Below are positions 53,328-62,884 of a stretch of DNA of 64,000 nt, piece by piece. The notes under the pieces were generated by a model. It was not told the DNA's origin, did no database searches, and saw only the letters and a program-made list of their open reading frames with translations. Source of the DNA: Planctomycetia bacterium (GTDB lineage Bacteria > Planctomycetota > Planctomycetia > Pirellulales > Thermoguttaceae); the NCBI GenBank assembly GCA_030527105.1, contig JAUNBK010000001.1, forward strand, positions 51,959-115,958, given 5' to 3'. The position numbers and the translations under genes are program-made. Position 1 is the first letter of the stretch. Each line of letters opens with the position of its first letter.

Positions 53328-54268
53328 AAGAGGAGACTTCTGTCATTCGGCCACTGAATTTACGGTCGAAAGTCCGTTTTTCCCGTTCCCGGATGAATTT
53401 TCTGGGAGAGCTTTTCACGTTGGCAGGAGAAAAAACCGTTTCTCGGCTGGAGGCTTTGTTTCACCAGCCGGTGGTTTGGGAGGTGCGTGAAATCCGTCAG
53501 CAGAACTGGCAATACGCTTCCGCCGAAATACCTGCCGGAAAAAGAGATTTTGTCGTTATCCAGGGTGGAGCATCATGGCCCTCCGCCGCCTCCTGGGGGG
53601 TCGCTTTGCCCTGGAATTTTTTACTGGCTCTTTTGGACCGTCTTTTAGGAAGTGCGTCTTTTTTGCCATCCCGTCAGGAATCATGTGTCCATCTTACCCG
53701 TGTGGAAGAAAAACTTTTCCGAAAACTTTGCCTTTCATTGGAAATGCCGTTGGCAGAGCACTGGCAGGAACTTTCCGGGGTGTCGCGGGAGGAGTGCGGA
53801 AAAATGACGTTTTCCGAGACGGCTCCGTGGCTGGGTGGGGAAATGGTGCTGATTCTGGAATGTATGCTGGCTGTGGGGAATACGACGGGGGAAGTCTTGT
53901 TTTTTCTCCCCGCGGAAGTGTGCCAGAATTGGTTGACGCACTATGAAAAACGATTTCCTGAAAAGTCGTTGCAGGAAAATGTACCGGTCGTGGTGCCTCA
54001 GCAGGAAATTCCGTGGCAGGAACGTGCCGGGCATGCGATTCACCCTTCCGACGCGGTGGATACGGTGGCGAAAACGTTGGTCCATGTTTCCGTTCAGTTG
54101 CCGGGAGTCAAAGTGACGCCGCAGGCACTGGCGCAGTGGAAACTGGGGGATACGATTGCGTTGGGAAAAGATACCGACGAGCCAATGGAAGTGCTGGTCG
54201 AAGGCATTTCCAAATTTCAAGCCACCCCCGGACAATACCGAAATCGTAAAGTTTTCCGAATTATTTGA
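53324..54268 (+). CDS. FliM-like flagellar motor switch protein
   Basis: 314 residues from a GTG overlapping the proA stop (GTGA). The N-terminus [20 protein letters not shown] is the start of the FliM middle domain (CheC-like), and the C-terminal 75 residues are a SpoA domain ([33 protein letters not shown]). The short N-terminal CheY-binding peptide normally before this domain is missing, so switching control may differ, or the protein may serve a secretion system. It is the only flagellar gene in the window. FliM is preferred over SctQ because of the middle-domain match and length. Confidence 0.75.
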   Translation: MKEETSVIRPLNLRSKVRFSRSRMNFLGELFTLAGEKTVSRLEALFHQPVVWEVREIRQQNWQYASAEIPAGKRDFVVIQGGASWPSAASWGVALPWNFLLALLDRLLGSASFLPSRQESCVHLTRVEEKLFRKLCLSLEMPLAEHWQELSGVSREECGKMTFSETAPWLGGEMVLILECMLAVGNTTGEVLFFLPAEVCQNWLTHYEKRFPEKSLQENVPVVVPQQEIPWQERAGHAIHPSDAVDTVAKTLVHVSVQLPGVKVTPQALAQWKLGDTIALGKDTDEPMEVLVEGISKFQATPGQYRNRKVFRII

Positions 54269-54294
54269 TAACGTTATTTTTTTCTGAAATTTTT

Positions 54295-55254
54295 ATGAAA
54301 TCTTCTTTTCGTCCCACCGCCACGCTGGAAAAACTTCGTCAACGGGCGGAAATCCTCCGAAAAATCCGACATTTTTTTGAAAGTCGCCAGTTTTTGGAGG
54401 TGGAAACGCCGATTCTTTCTGCCGATACGGTCGTGGATCGTCATTTGGATCCGATGACGGTGAAATTGGGTGGAAAACGTTATTTTTTGCAGACTTCGCC
54501 GGAATTTGGGATGAAGCGTTTTCTGGCCGCGTTTCCCGACGTTCCCATTTGGCAGATGGGACATGTGTTTCGGAAAGAGGAGCGAGGAACGCTGCATAAC
54601 CCGGAATTTACGATGTTGGAGTATTATCGTCCGGGGGATGATGGGGTGCGGGGGATCAATTTTCTGGATGAATTCCAGCAGGCAATTCTTGCTCGTGGAA
54701 TGGCATCCCGGAAAACGTATCGGCAGGTGTTTGAAGAGGTGCTTCAGCTCAATCCTCACACAGCGTCGATTGCGGAATTGGCAGATGTTGCCCGACAGCG
54801 AAACCTCACCATCCCGGAAGGTTTTGAGGAGAGCGAAACGGGCAATCGGGATGATTGGCTCGATTTTCTTTTGAGTGAGACGATTCAGCCGCAATTGGGG
54901 TGGGAGTCACCGTTGATTCTTTACGATTTTCCCGCCACACAGGCTGCTTTGGCCATCACGCGAGGGGATGTGGCGGAGCGGTTTGAGCTTTACGTACAGG
55001 GGATGGAGTTGGCCAACGGTTATCACGAACTGGGGGATGCGCGGGAATTGCGTCGTCGGAATAAGGTTGCCAATGCGTTGCGGCGATTGGATGGCAAGGA
55101 GATTCTCCCGGATGAGAGTCGGCTTCTGGCGGCGATGGAGGTGGGGCTGCCAGCATGTGCGGGAACGGCGGTGGGGGTCGATCGCCTGGTCATGATTGCC
55201 ACGGGCGCTAAAACAATCGATGAAATTCTGGCATTTCCCTGGGAGCGTGCCTGA
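54295..55254 (+). CDS. epmA: Elongation factor P--(R)-beta-lysine ligase (EpmA/GenX/PoxA)
   Basis: 319 residues from the ATG at 54,295. This is a class II lysyl-tRNA-synthetase catalytic core without the anticodon-binding domain: motif 1 at FLEVETPILS, motif 2 at FRKEERGTLHNPEFTMLEYY, motif 3 at GTAVGVDRLVMI. These features and the size define EpmA, which attaches (R)-beta-lysine to a lysine of EF-P and so rescues ribosomes at polyproline stretches. The partners epmB and efp are not in the window. It follows the FliM-like gene by 26 bp. Confidence 0.92.
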   Translation: MKSSFRPTATLEKLRQRAEILRKIRHFFESRQFLEVETPILSADTVVDRHLDPMTVKLGGKRYFLQTSPEFGMKRFLAAFPDVPIWQMGHVFRKEERGTLHNPEFTMLEYYRPGDDGVRGINFLDEFQQAILARGMASRKTYRQVFEEVLQLNPHTASIAELADVARQRNLTIPEGFEESETGNRDDWLDFLLSETIQPQLGWESPLILYDFPATQAALAITRGDVAERFELYVQGMELANGYHELGDARELRRRNKVANALRRLDGKEILPDESRLLAAMEVGLPACAGTAVGVDRLVMIATGAKTIDEILAFPWERA

Positions 55255-55376
55255 TCTCTCCACGCATCATTCGTCCATGAATCATTGAAAAGTTGGGGTG
55301 TGCCCTTGAAAAGGATGGAATTTCGGGTAGAATAGCAGGGTTGGTAAATGGAGAGTCGAATTGTCAGGAGAGGTCG

Positions 55377-57164
55377 ATGGAGACGGAACACGAGTATCAG
55401 GTGGTCGCAAGGCGCTATCGCCCGCAGCTTTTTGATCAACTTGTGGGGCAGGAGGAGGTCGCAAGGACTCTCTCGAATGCTATTTTAAACAACCGGATTG
55501 GCCACGCGTACCTTTTTACCGGTGCCCGAGGGGTGGGAAAAACATCGACGGCACGGATTTTTGCCAAGGCGCTGAACTGTATCCATGGTCCGACGGTGAC
55601 GCCGTGCAATGTGTGCGAAATCTGCCAGGGAATCAGCACGGGAGAAGACCTGGATGTGCTGGAAATCGACGGGGCAAGCAATCGTGGTATCAATGAAATT
55701 CGGATGCTGCGGCAAAATGTGAATATCCGACCCGTGCGGGCACGTTTCAAGATTTTTATCATTGATGAAGTACACATGTTGACGATGGAGGCGTTTAATG
55801 CTCTGTTGAAAACGCTGGAAGAGCCACCGGAATATGTCAAATTCATTTTCTGCACCACGGAAGTGGGAAAAATTCCGATCACGATTCTCTCCCGATGTTT
55901 GAAATTTGAGTTTTCGGGGATTCAGACTTCGGAAATTGCCAGACGATTGAAAGAGATTGTCGTTTCGGAAGGGTTGGAAGCGGATGACGATGCCATGATG
56001 TTGTTGGCACGACGCGCGGCAGGGTCGATGCGGGATGGTCAGTCGCTTTTGGAACAGCTTCTTTCGTTTGCTCCGTCCCATATCACCTTGCAGGATGTAC
56101 TCCAGTTGCTGGGAATGGTGCGGGAAGATGTTCTGATCGCGTTGTTGCGGGATTTGACACAGCATGACGCGGCCAATGTTTTACGAACGGTGGAGATGGC
56201 GATTCAGCAAGGTTCCGAATCGGGTTTGCTGCTGGAACAATTATTCGGCTTTTTCCGGGATATGATGGTTCTTCAGGCAGGTTGCGGGGGGGAAAGTCTG
56301 CTCTATGCCTCACGGACGCATGAGGAAACGTTGCGGAAATGTGCCCAGGAGTGGGGGATGGATGCGATTCTGGCCGCCATGCAGATGATTGACCATACGC
56401 TGGGTCGGATGAAACTCAGTACGCAGAGCCGTTTATTGATGGAAATGGTGCTGGTACGGATCAGTTCCTTGCAAAATTGGGTCAATCTGGCAAATTTTGT
56501 TGGGCAACTCCAGGAAAAAACGCCGATAAAAGAAAATCGTCCGATTGAAACGCGTCCGATTCAGGAACTCGAACCGCCTCGGGAAGGGATTGTCCCTCCG
56601 CCAGGATTGTTGCGGTCGTTTAGCAGTGAGCAAAAGCCCGAACCGACGGGGGAAGTTTCCTCTGCGGCCATCCCCATAACTCCGCAACCTCCGGTGGAGC
56701 AAGAAGAGCCGCGAAAACCTGCTCCCGCGTTGGCCGAGGAACCATTACCAGACGCGGAAGAGGAATCTGCCATGCCAGCGTCGCTGGGGGAAGCGATTTC
56801 TCCTGAAAAAGTGCTGATTCAGGCCATTTCGGACAATAATCTGGAATATGCTGATGCGTTGAAGGATTTTCAAAGTCTGGAGGTGAGGGAGAGCGGGGCG
56901 TTGTGGGAGGTGCTTTATCCGACGAAATATCGGTTTGCGGTCTCGAAATCGGAAGAGGCGGGGGTGCCGGAAGTATTGGCAAAAGGGTTGTCGGAGTGGC
57001 GAAAAAAGAGTGTGACGGTGAAATTTGTGCTGGAAGAAGCTCCGGCAGAAAAGAAACCACGTAATTTACTGGAAGAGAGTAACCGATGTCTGGATCACCC
57101 GCTCATTCGTGCGGCGGAGGAGATTCTGGGCGGGAAGGTGATTCGGACGGAACCTCTTTCCTGA
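55377..57164 (+). CDS. dnaX: DNA polymerase III gamma/tau subunit
   Basis: 595 residues from the ATG at 55,377 (AGGAGAGG upstream). Residues 1-360 are the clamp-loader AAA+ core: RRYRPQLFDQLVGQ, Walker A GARGVGKTST (49-58), the four-cysteine zinc module ending CNVCEICQ, Walker B IFIIDEVHML and sensor 1 CTTEVGKIP. The remainder is a proline-rich linker (about 400-490) and a tau-like C-terminal domain. No obvious frameshift slippery site for a short gamma form was noticed. First gene of the dnaX-ybaB-recR block, the conserved order of replication and recombination genes. Confidence 0.95.
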   Translation: METEHEYQVVARRYRPQLFDQLVGQEEVARTLSNAILNNRIGHAYLFTGARGVGKTSTARIFAKALNCIHGPTVTPCNVCEICQGISTGEDLDVLEIDGASNRGINEIRMLRQNVNIRPVRARFKIFIIDEVHMLTMEAFNALLKTLEEPPEYVKFIFCTTEVGKIPITILSRCLKFEFSGIQTSEIARRLKEIVVSEGLEADDDAMMLLARRAAGSMRDGQSLLEQLLSFAPSHITLQDVLQLLGMVREDVLIALLRDLTQHDAANVLRTVEMAIQQGSESGLLLEQLFGFFRDMMVLQAGCGGESLLYASRTHEETLRKCAQEWGMDAILAAMQMIDHTLGRMKLSTQSRLLMEMVLVRISSLQNWVNLANFVGQLQEKTPIKENRPIETRPIQELEPPREGIVPPPGLLRSFSSEQKPEPTGEVSSAAIPITPQPPVEQEEPRKPAPALAEEPLPDAEEESAMPASLGEAISPEKVLIQAISDNNLEYADALKDFQSLEVRESGALWEVLYPTKYRFAVSKSEEAGVPEVLAKGLSEWRKKSVTVKFVLEEAPAEKKPRNLLEESNRCLDHPLIRAAEEILGGKVIRTEPLS

Positions 57165-57208
57165 GTGAAAAAGATTTTCAGGAGAGTGGGCAGAAAGAAG
57201 GAGTGATT

Positions 57209-57565
57209 ATGTTCGGTGGAATGGGCAATTTGAGTTCTCTGATGACGATGGCCATGTCGATGGGGGAAAAGTTTCAGACGGCTAAAAAAGAACTGGCCGC
57301 TCGGAAAATATGCGTTCGTAAAGGGATGGGAGAAACGACGCGGGAAGTGGTGGGTGTGGAAATTCAGTCGAATGGTTTGGCGGAAATTCAGAGTGTCGCG
57401 ATTGATCCATCTCTTTTGTTGCCGGAGCAAAAAGATACGCTGGAAATGCTTTTGAAGCAGGCTATCGAAACGTTGGCGGCAGAAATTCAGGCGGAATATA
57501 AAAATCAGATTCAAAAATTTGCCCAGGAAGCGGGAATTCCCGGATTGACCCATTTAATGAAGTGA
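57209..57565 (+). CDS. YbaB/EbfC nucleoid-associated protein
   Basis: 118 residues from the ATG at 57,209, fixed by AAGGAGTGATT; the longer frame upstream is the overlapping end of dnaX in another phase. The family core is visible: a helix with LSSLMTMAMSMGEKFQTAKKEL, then the beta hairpin VEIQSNGLAEIQSVAIDPSL, then a long helix. YbaB dimers bind DNA and compact the nucleoid. Position between dnaX and recR is the classical one. The N-terminal helix is richer in methionine than usual. Confidence 0.9.
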   Translation: MFGGMGNLSSLMTMAMSMGEKFQTAKKELAARKICVRKGMGETTREVVGVEIQSNGLAEIQSVAIDPSLLLPEQKDTLEMLLKQAIETLAAEIQAEYKNQIQKFAQEAGIPGLTHLMK

Positions 57566-57568
57566 AAA

Positions 57569-58174
57569 ATGGCTGATTTAACGGAATCGATTAAAAATCT
57601 GACGACCTGTTTTACCAAACTCCCCGGTGTGGGACGGAAAACGGCAGAGCGTTTCGCGTATCATGTGCTGATAGCCAAACAGGAGGAGATTTTGGCTCTG
57701 GCGGACGCGATTCGGGATGTGAAGACGAATATCCGCTACTGTCGCCAGTGTTATAATCTGGCGGTGGACGAGTTGTGCGATATTTGTAAAGACCCGGCCA
57801 GAGAGAGGAGTCTGTTGTGTGTGGTGGAGCAGCCACGGGATTTGTTGGCACTGGAACAGACGGGGGCGTTTCATGGATTGTATCACGTTTTGCTGGGACG
57901 CCTTTCGCCAACGGAGAAAATCGGGCCGGATGATTTGACGCTCAAGGCGTTGGAAAAAAGAGTTGCCACGGGTGAAGTACGGGAAATGATCATGGCGACG
58001 AATCCGAATATGGAAGGGGACGCGACCGCTTTTTACATCGGGCGGTTATTGCAGGAATATCCGGTGAAAATCACTCGTCTGGCACGTGGTGTGACGACGG
58101 GAAGTGTGTTGGAATTTGTCAACAAGGATATTCTGAAAGATGCGCTGGAAGGGCGTCGGGGATTTCAACTGTAG
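57569..58174 (+). CDS. recR: Recombination protein RecR
   Basis: 201 residues, normal length. N-terminal helix-hairpin-helix LPGVGRKTAERFAYHVL (18-34), zinc finger cysteines at 58, 61, 70 and 73 (CRQC...CDIC), then the Toprim domain starting LLCVVEQPRDLLALE with the acidic ATNPNMEGDATAFYI motif. RecR with RecF/RecO loads RecA on gapped DNA. It starts 3 bp after ybaB, so the genes are coupled. Confidence 0.97.
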   Translation: MADLTESIKNLTTCFTKLPGVGRKTAERFAYHVLIAKQEEILALADAIRDVKTNIRYCRQCYNLAVDELCDICKDPARERSLLCVVEQPRDLLALEQTGAFHGLYHVLLGRLSPTEKIGPDDLTLKALEKRVATGEVREMIMATNPNMEGDATAFYIGRLLQEYPVKITRLARGVTTGSVLEFVNKDILKDALEGRRGFQL

Positions 58175-58202
58175 CGGTTGAACGAAGAAACGGACGGAAT
58201 TT

Positions 58203-59693
58203 ATGGGGATGCGGCAATCTCTGGGACAGCAACAGCGTCAGGTGCAAAAACAGGTTCTGAAACTGCGCATGATTCAGTCCATGGAATTGTTGCAGCTTCC
58301 CATTCAGCAATTGCAGGAACGGATTCAGGAGGAGTTGCAGGAAAATCCGGTACTGGAAATGCTTCAGGAGGAGCCAGGCGAAGGATTTCCCCCCGAATCG
58401 GAAGGGGAGGGAAGGCCGGTTTCGGTGGACGATAAGGAAATTGTGATTGGCCGTGGGGATGAGAAGGACGATTTTGAGCGTCTGGACAACATGCGTGAGG
58501 AGATTTCGGATTATCAGGAAGAAAATTCACGTCCCTCGCGTGCGGCACTTGAAGAAGCGTCGGAACGCCATGCCGATGTGATGGCGAATGTACCTTCCCG
58601 ATCGCAGACGTTGCAGGATGTCCTTTCCGAACAGTTGCGGTGGCTCGATTTGGACGAATCGTTGCGGGAGACGGTGGAAATTCTCATCTACAGTCTCGAT
58701 TCCCATGGTTTTTTGCGGGAACCTCTGGAGACGATCCTGGAAAAAGAACCTGCGTTGCTGCCGTTGGGGGAAAAGGCGCTGAAAATTCTTCAGAAAATGG
58801 ATCCCCCCGGCGTCGGAGCGAAAGACTGGAAAGATTCGCTTTTGCTGCAATTGGAGCCGCATGAAGAGCATTGGCGGGAATTGCGGCTGCTCATCACGCA
58901 TTACCTGGAAGATGTCGGGCATAATCGAGTGCCGTATGTTCTGAAAGTGACAGGTTGGACGAAAGATTTTCTGGACACTTTGCTGCGTCGTATCCGTTGC
59001 CTGAATCCCGATCCTGGACGTGATTATCGGCAGGAAGTCGCTTCCACGATCGTTCCCGATCTCTATTGTTTTCGGCTGGAAAATGGAAACTATCGCGTCG
59101 TTTTGGAGGAGAGTGAAATTCCTACGTTGACGGTCAATGGCGATTATCAGCACTGGATTCACGACAAGGGGGTGCCGTCGCAGACACGGGAATATCTTCG
59201 GCAAAAATTCTCCGCCGCCAAATGGTTGATGGAAGCGATCGAACAACGACAAACAACGCTCCTGCGTGTGGCGCAGGCTCTTGTCGATTACCAGAAAGCG
59301 TTTCTGGAACAGGGGGAAGAGGCTCTGCGACCTCTGAAAATGCAGCAGATTGCCGACGAGTTGCGGATTCATGTCACGACGGTCAGCCGGGCCGTGGACG
59401 ACAAGTGGATGCAGACACCGCGGGGGATTTTGCCATTGCGAAAATTTTTCGTCTCCGGTGTGGCAACCACGCAACAGAGTGGCGAGGCTGGGGAAGATGT
59501 TTCCCGAAATGCCATTCAGGCAAAAATTCGGGAATGGATTGAAAAAGAAGATCGCTCCCAACCGTTGAGTGATGAGAAAATCACCCAGCGACTGGCCGAG
59601 GCAGGATTTCCGATCCAACGTCGGACCGTCGTCAAATATCGGCAGGAAATGAACATCCCCTCATCCCGAATGCGGCGGGTGTATCCTTCCTGA
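58203..59693 (+). CDS. rpoN: RNA polymerase sigma-54 factor
   Basis: 496 residues. Region I is glutamine-rich as usual (LGQQQRQVQKQVLKLRMIQS, residues 7-26, with the following MELLQLPIQQL). The acidic region II runs to about 125, the core-binding domain follows, the HTH is at LKMQQIADELRIHVTTVSRA, and the C-terminal RpoN box reads QRRTVVKYRQ (family ARRTVAKYRE). Sigma-54 works with AAA+ enhancer-binding activators to transcribe nitrogen, motility and surface-polymer genes; none of its activators is in the window. It follows recR by 28 bp. Confidence 0.96.
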   Translation: MGMRQSLGQQQRQVQKQVLKLRMIQSMELLQLPIQQLQERIQEELQENPVLEMLQEEPGEGFPPESEGEGRPVSVDDKEIVIGRGDEKDDFERLDNMREEISDYQEENSRPSRAALEEASERHADVMANVPSRSQTLQDVLSEQLRWLDLDESLRETVEILIYSLDSHGFLREPLETILEKEPALLPLGEKALKILQKMDPPGVGAKDWKDSLLLQLEPHEEHWRELRLLITHYLEDVGHNRVPYVLKVTGWTKDFLDTLLRRIRCLNPDPGRDYRQEVASTIVPDLYCFRLENGNYRVVLEESEIPTLTVNGDYQHWIHDKGVPSQTREYLRQKFSAAKWLMEAIEQRQTTLLRVAQALVDYQKAFLEQGEEALRPLKMQQIADELRIHVTTVSRAVDDKWMQTPRGILPLRKFFVSGVATTQQSGEAGEDVSRNAIQAKIREWIEKEDRSQPLSDEKITQRLAEAGFPIQRRTVVKYRQEMNIPSSRMRRVYPS

Positions 59694-59750
59694 AAAGAAA
59701 AATCCGGCAGAAAAACGAAAAACGCCTTTCCACCGGATGAAGTACCAGGG

Positions 59751-62126
59751 TTATTCCGGCTGCGTGGTGGCACTGACGGTAATGTCTTTGGCCGCTTCTT
59801 TTTTCGCTTCTTCTTCTGCGGCCATCTGCTGTGCCCGAAGTTCTTCCACGTCGGGACGGTCGATCAGGAATCCTCCCGACGTTCCCCGACGAACATACGA
59901 ATTATTGGCGGCGCGGGAACCATACCCATCCTTGCCACCGTAATCGATGCAGAAACTGAAATTGCCGCCGCAATAGGGTGGTTGGTGGTACGTGATGTTG
60001 CCGGAAGCGTAACCCTGGCTGGAACCGTGGTAGAGGTCGTCACCCTTGAAGTCAAACAACATTCCCAAACTGGCCTGTGCTCCCTGACCCTGATTCCCGT
60101 TACCGGCACCGGTCCAAACATCGTTTCCCTGGAAATCGTAGCAGTACGCAATACCGCAATCCCAGGCAAAACCAATCGACATGATGGAGGCCCAGTAAGT
60201 GTCGTTGCCGCCATCCTCGAAGAAGAATCCTGCCGCGTAATGACAACCAAATCCGGTGCTGAAACGTTGGAATTTGCGTTCCCGGCGTGGGGAACCATCC
60301 CACATGACGGAGGTGGAACCCTGGTGTTTGTCATTTCCCGCAAAATCGCGGAAAAAGCCTAGCCCCATCCAGTATCCACCACCGTGGGCAATGTAATCGT
60401 ATTCGTAGGTATCGTCCCCTTCCCCTTCCAGAAAAACGCCGATTCCTCCCGCGGCCACGCCACGAATTCCTGTTCCCAAGCCCTGTCCCCATCCTTCGTA
60501 ACCGGGCGTTTCCGGGTAGGAGTCGAAATACATGCCACCGGTGTAATAGGTATCGTCGCCCGTGCAGTCTTCCAAAATGCCAATTCCCAGGGTCTGCCCC
60601 ACTCCCTGTGCCCACATTGCGCCACGGTAAGTGTCGTTGCCACGTCGATCCAGCAACAGCCCTATTCCGCCAATGGCTGTTCCCTGAACCCGCCGGATGC
60701 CACGATAAACATCGTCCCCTTCCATGTCGATAAGCGCCGCGGCTCCTCCAATCGTCGAACCCTGGGCAAAATGTTGAGCAATGTACTGGTCATTTCCCTG
60801 GCAGTCCACCAGAATGGAAATCCCCATCAGGGAACTCCCCTGAATCGCGGGCAGATTGCCACGGTACGTATCGTTTCCTGAAAGGTCTACAATCGCCAAT
60901 ACCGGACGATCCAAATCGACGACACCTTCCAGATACGTATCGTTTCCTCCCAAATCAATAATCGCACAGACCTGCTTCATTTTTTCCAATTCGTAGGTGT
61001 TGTCATCCCGCCCACCGATGACAATCAGACCCGCCTGCGTCTCTATCAGCCGGACAATCGACCCTGTGACACCTTCCAGAACGAGCGGTTCGTCTTCCCA
61101 ACTGTCCTGCTCAGGAATCTTGTGAATGGCGGCAAGCCATAACGGATCGGTAACAAGAGCAAGTTTGGCCAGCCCCTCAAACATCGCGGCACGATCCATT
61201 TTCTGCATCAGAAGAATCAACTGCCGAGCCGACGCGCGGGCGGAAACGGTATGGCCAACGCTGGTTCGCAGCGTCAGAGCCGTGTTGGCATTGATTTTGA
61301 AATAACGCAACTCCTCCTTCGTGAGTGGCTCCAGCGCCCGGCTGTGCAACAAATGCGCATCGACCAGATTCTGCTCCAGAAGTTTCAAAGCGGTACGGTA
61401 CGTTTTTCGGGAATCGAAGTTGGTATATTTGAAAATATTAGGGTCTAAATCGACTTTCTCCGCTGCCCGCAAAATCCCTCGCCGCAAGCCAGCCGGGCCG
61501 TCGCATAAGTCCTGATGCAGTTTACTGGTAAATTGTTCCGCCTCCAAGGGGGCTTTCAGGGGATCGGCCATCACCTCCCGGAACCACTGCAAACGACCCA
61601 GACCGTTGACTTCGGAACCGGTATAAAGGCCGTTCGTTTTTTGTAATTCGCTCTGAAGGTACCCTCGCCAACGATTGTACGTTGCCGTTAAATTCCGTCG
61701 AGTAATCCCTTCCACCGCCTCGCGAATACTGAATCCGACAATCTCCGCAGAAGCTCGATTCCCCGCGGAAGGAACCCGTAACTCCATCGGCTGGACATCC
61801 GAAGAGGAGAGGTTCAGCTCGTGTCTTAAAAAGGAGGAAATCGCATGCTGCTCGGCAGGAACGGTTGTTTCTGGAGCCGGTTCGATATTGCTGATTGCCA
61901 GCCGGGAGGTCGACATCGTGTTTTCAGGCGGCAGGAGTCGTTTGGCATCGTTGATTTGCTGTTGTGAGGGACGAAACCAGCCTCCTCCCGGACGTTGCGC
62001 TGAGAGATTTTGCGAAAGGAAAAATAAAATAATGATTAAAAAAACAGTTAAAATCCTCAATATTTTCTTCCAATGCGTTTTTTTTCGCCAAAATCGGGAA
62101 ACCAGGAAAGGTGACAAAACGTACAT
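59751..62126 (-). CDS. Secreted GNDTY-repeat protein
   Basis: 791 residues with a long basic n-region and a signal peptide or anchor (hydrophobic 24-40, then AQRPGGG). Residues 45-370 form an unrecognised helical domain. From about 375 to 745 there are about eleven repeats with the core hhxDxxGNDTYxG (for example IIDLGGNDTYLEG, LLDRRGNDTYRGA, FDFKGDDLYHG), spaced 30-45 residues, as in a parallel beta-helix or beta-roll with aspartate/asparagine turns able to bind calcium. The tail is charged. Similar proteins are, to my knowledge, largely planctomycete and uncharacterised. AAAGGAT precedes the ATG. A surface or cell-envelope structural role is likely. Confidence 0.72.
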   Translation of the reverse strand: MYVLSPFLVSRFWRKKTHWKKILRILTVFLIIILFFLSQNLSAQRPGGGWFRPSQQQINDAKRLLPPENTMSTSRLAISNIEPAPETTVPAEQHAISSFLRHELNLSSSDVQPMELRVPSAGNRASAEIVGFSIREAVEGITRRNLTATYNRWRGYLQSELQKTNGLYTGSEVNGLGRLQWFREVMADPLKAPLEAEQFTSKLHQDLCDGPAGLRRGILRAAEKVDLDPNIFKYTNFDSRKTYRTALKLLEQNLVDAHLLHSRALEPLTKEELRYFKINANTALTLRTSVGHTVSARASARQLILLMQKMDRAAMFEGLAKLALVTDPLWLAAIHKIPEQDSWEDEPLVLEGVTGSIVRLIETQAGLIVIGGRDDNTYELEKMKQVCAIIDLGGNDTYLEGVVDLDRPVLAIVDLSGNDTYRGNLPAIQGSSLMGISILVDCQGNDQYIAQHFAQGSTIGGAAALIDMEGDDVYRGIRRVQGTAIGGIGLLLDRRGNDTYRGAMWAQGVGQTLGIGILEDCTGDDTYYTGGMYFDSYPETPGYEGWGQGLGTGIRGVAAGGIGVFLEGEGDDTYEYDYIAHGGGYWMGLGFFRDFAGNDKHQGSTSVMWDGSPRRERKFQRFSTGFGCHYAAGFFFEDGGNDTYWASIMSIGFAWDCGIAYCYDFQGNDVWTGAGNGNQGQGAQASLGMLFDFKGDDLYHGSSQGYASGNITYHQPPYCGGNFSFCIDYGGKDGYGSRAANNSYVRRGTSGGFLIDRPDVEELRAQQMAAEEEAKKEAAKDITVSATTQPE

Positions 62127-62884
62127 AGATTATCCTTTGAAAAATCAACGAAATGTGAAACGGGAGTTGGGTTGGATTTTTCCACGTTCTTTTTATAAAA
62201 GGACTCGGAAAACGGAAACGAAGATTTTTGTCTTATCGTCATTCATGAAAAGGAACTCCAAAAACTCTTTCAAGTTTCCAATAAAATCGATTTTGCACGA
62301 ATTGCAAAAAAAATAGAAAAACCCGACAAAACCTTTTTATCGTATTGTGTAAAAAGCGTACCCAAACACAAATGAAGGAAAAAAAGATGCCCCCCTCTTA
62401 AAAAAAGTCTCCCGAAAGTAAAAATAGTGTAAAATTTATGAGAAAATTTTTAAAAAATAGAGATTTTTGGGGTTGAAATGGGTGAGGGGGGGCTTTTCAT
62501 TACGATGGAAACGTGGTGTAATGGATTATATTGCTATAGTGTTTTTTGCAATATGACCTTGTGTTTCCTTCATTTTGCAATTTTTTTGAGGGAAAATTTT
62601 GTAAAAGAGTAATGAAAAGGAAATATTGTGAAAATGGATAGGTTTCGGTAAAATTTTTGGATGATTATACTCTGAATATTGTTTTGTCGTTTCCTGAAAT
62701 TTTTTTCGTTATACCTTTTTCTACAAGGAGATTTCCAAAGCGTTCCTCGTAACACTGGTTGTGCCGGGAAGGATGAGGAAATTTTCAGAAGGAGGGTTCT
62801 ATTAACGAAATGATTGGACTGTTTTTTTATTTTTTACAGTTTCGGCTGTAATGAATGCTATCATTTTTTGAAAAGGGTTTTACA
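62127..62884. other. AT-rich intergenic region
   Basis: About 750 bp, distinctly AT-rich, with no supported gene. It contains promoter-like sequence (TATATTGCTATAGTG near 62,528) and, at its right end, the operator-like site before the UmuD-like gene. No DnaA boxes consistent with an origin were found. Confidence 0.5.
62835..62850. promoter_or_regulatory. Possible SOS operator
   Basis: TACAG-TTTCGG-CTGTA, perfect 5-bp arms, 35 bp upstream of the ATG at 62,885 of a UmuD-like gene. It does not match the enterobacterial CTGT-N8-ACAG order, but planctomycete LexA sites are not well known. Confidence 0.35.

Noticed and set aside
62127..62834. AT-rich region considered as a replication origin
   Set aside because: No cluster of DnaA boxes and no dnaA or dnaN neighbour.
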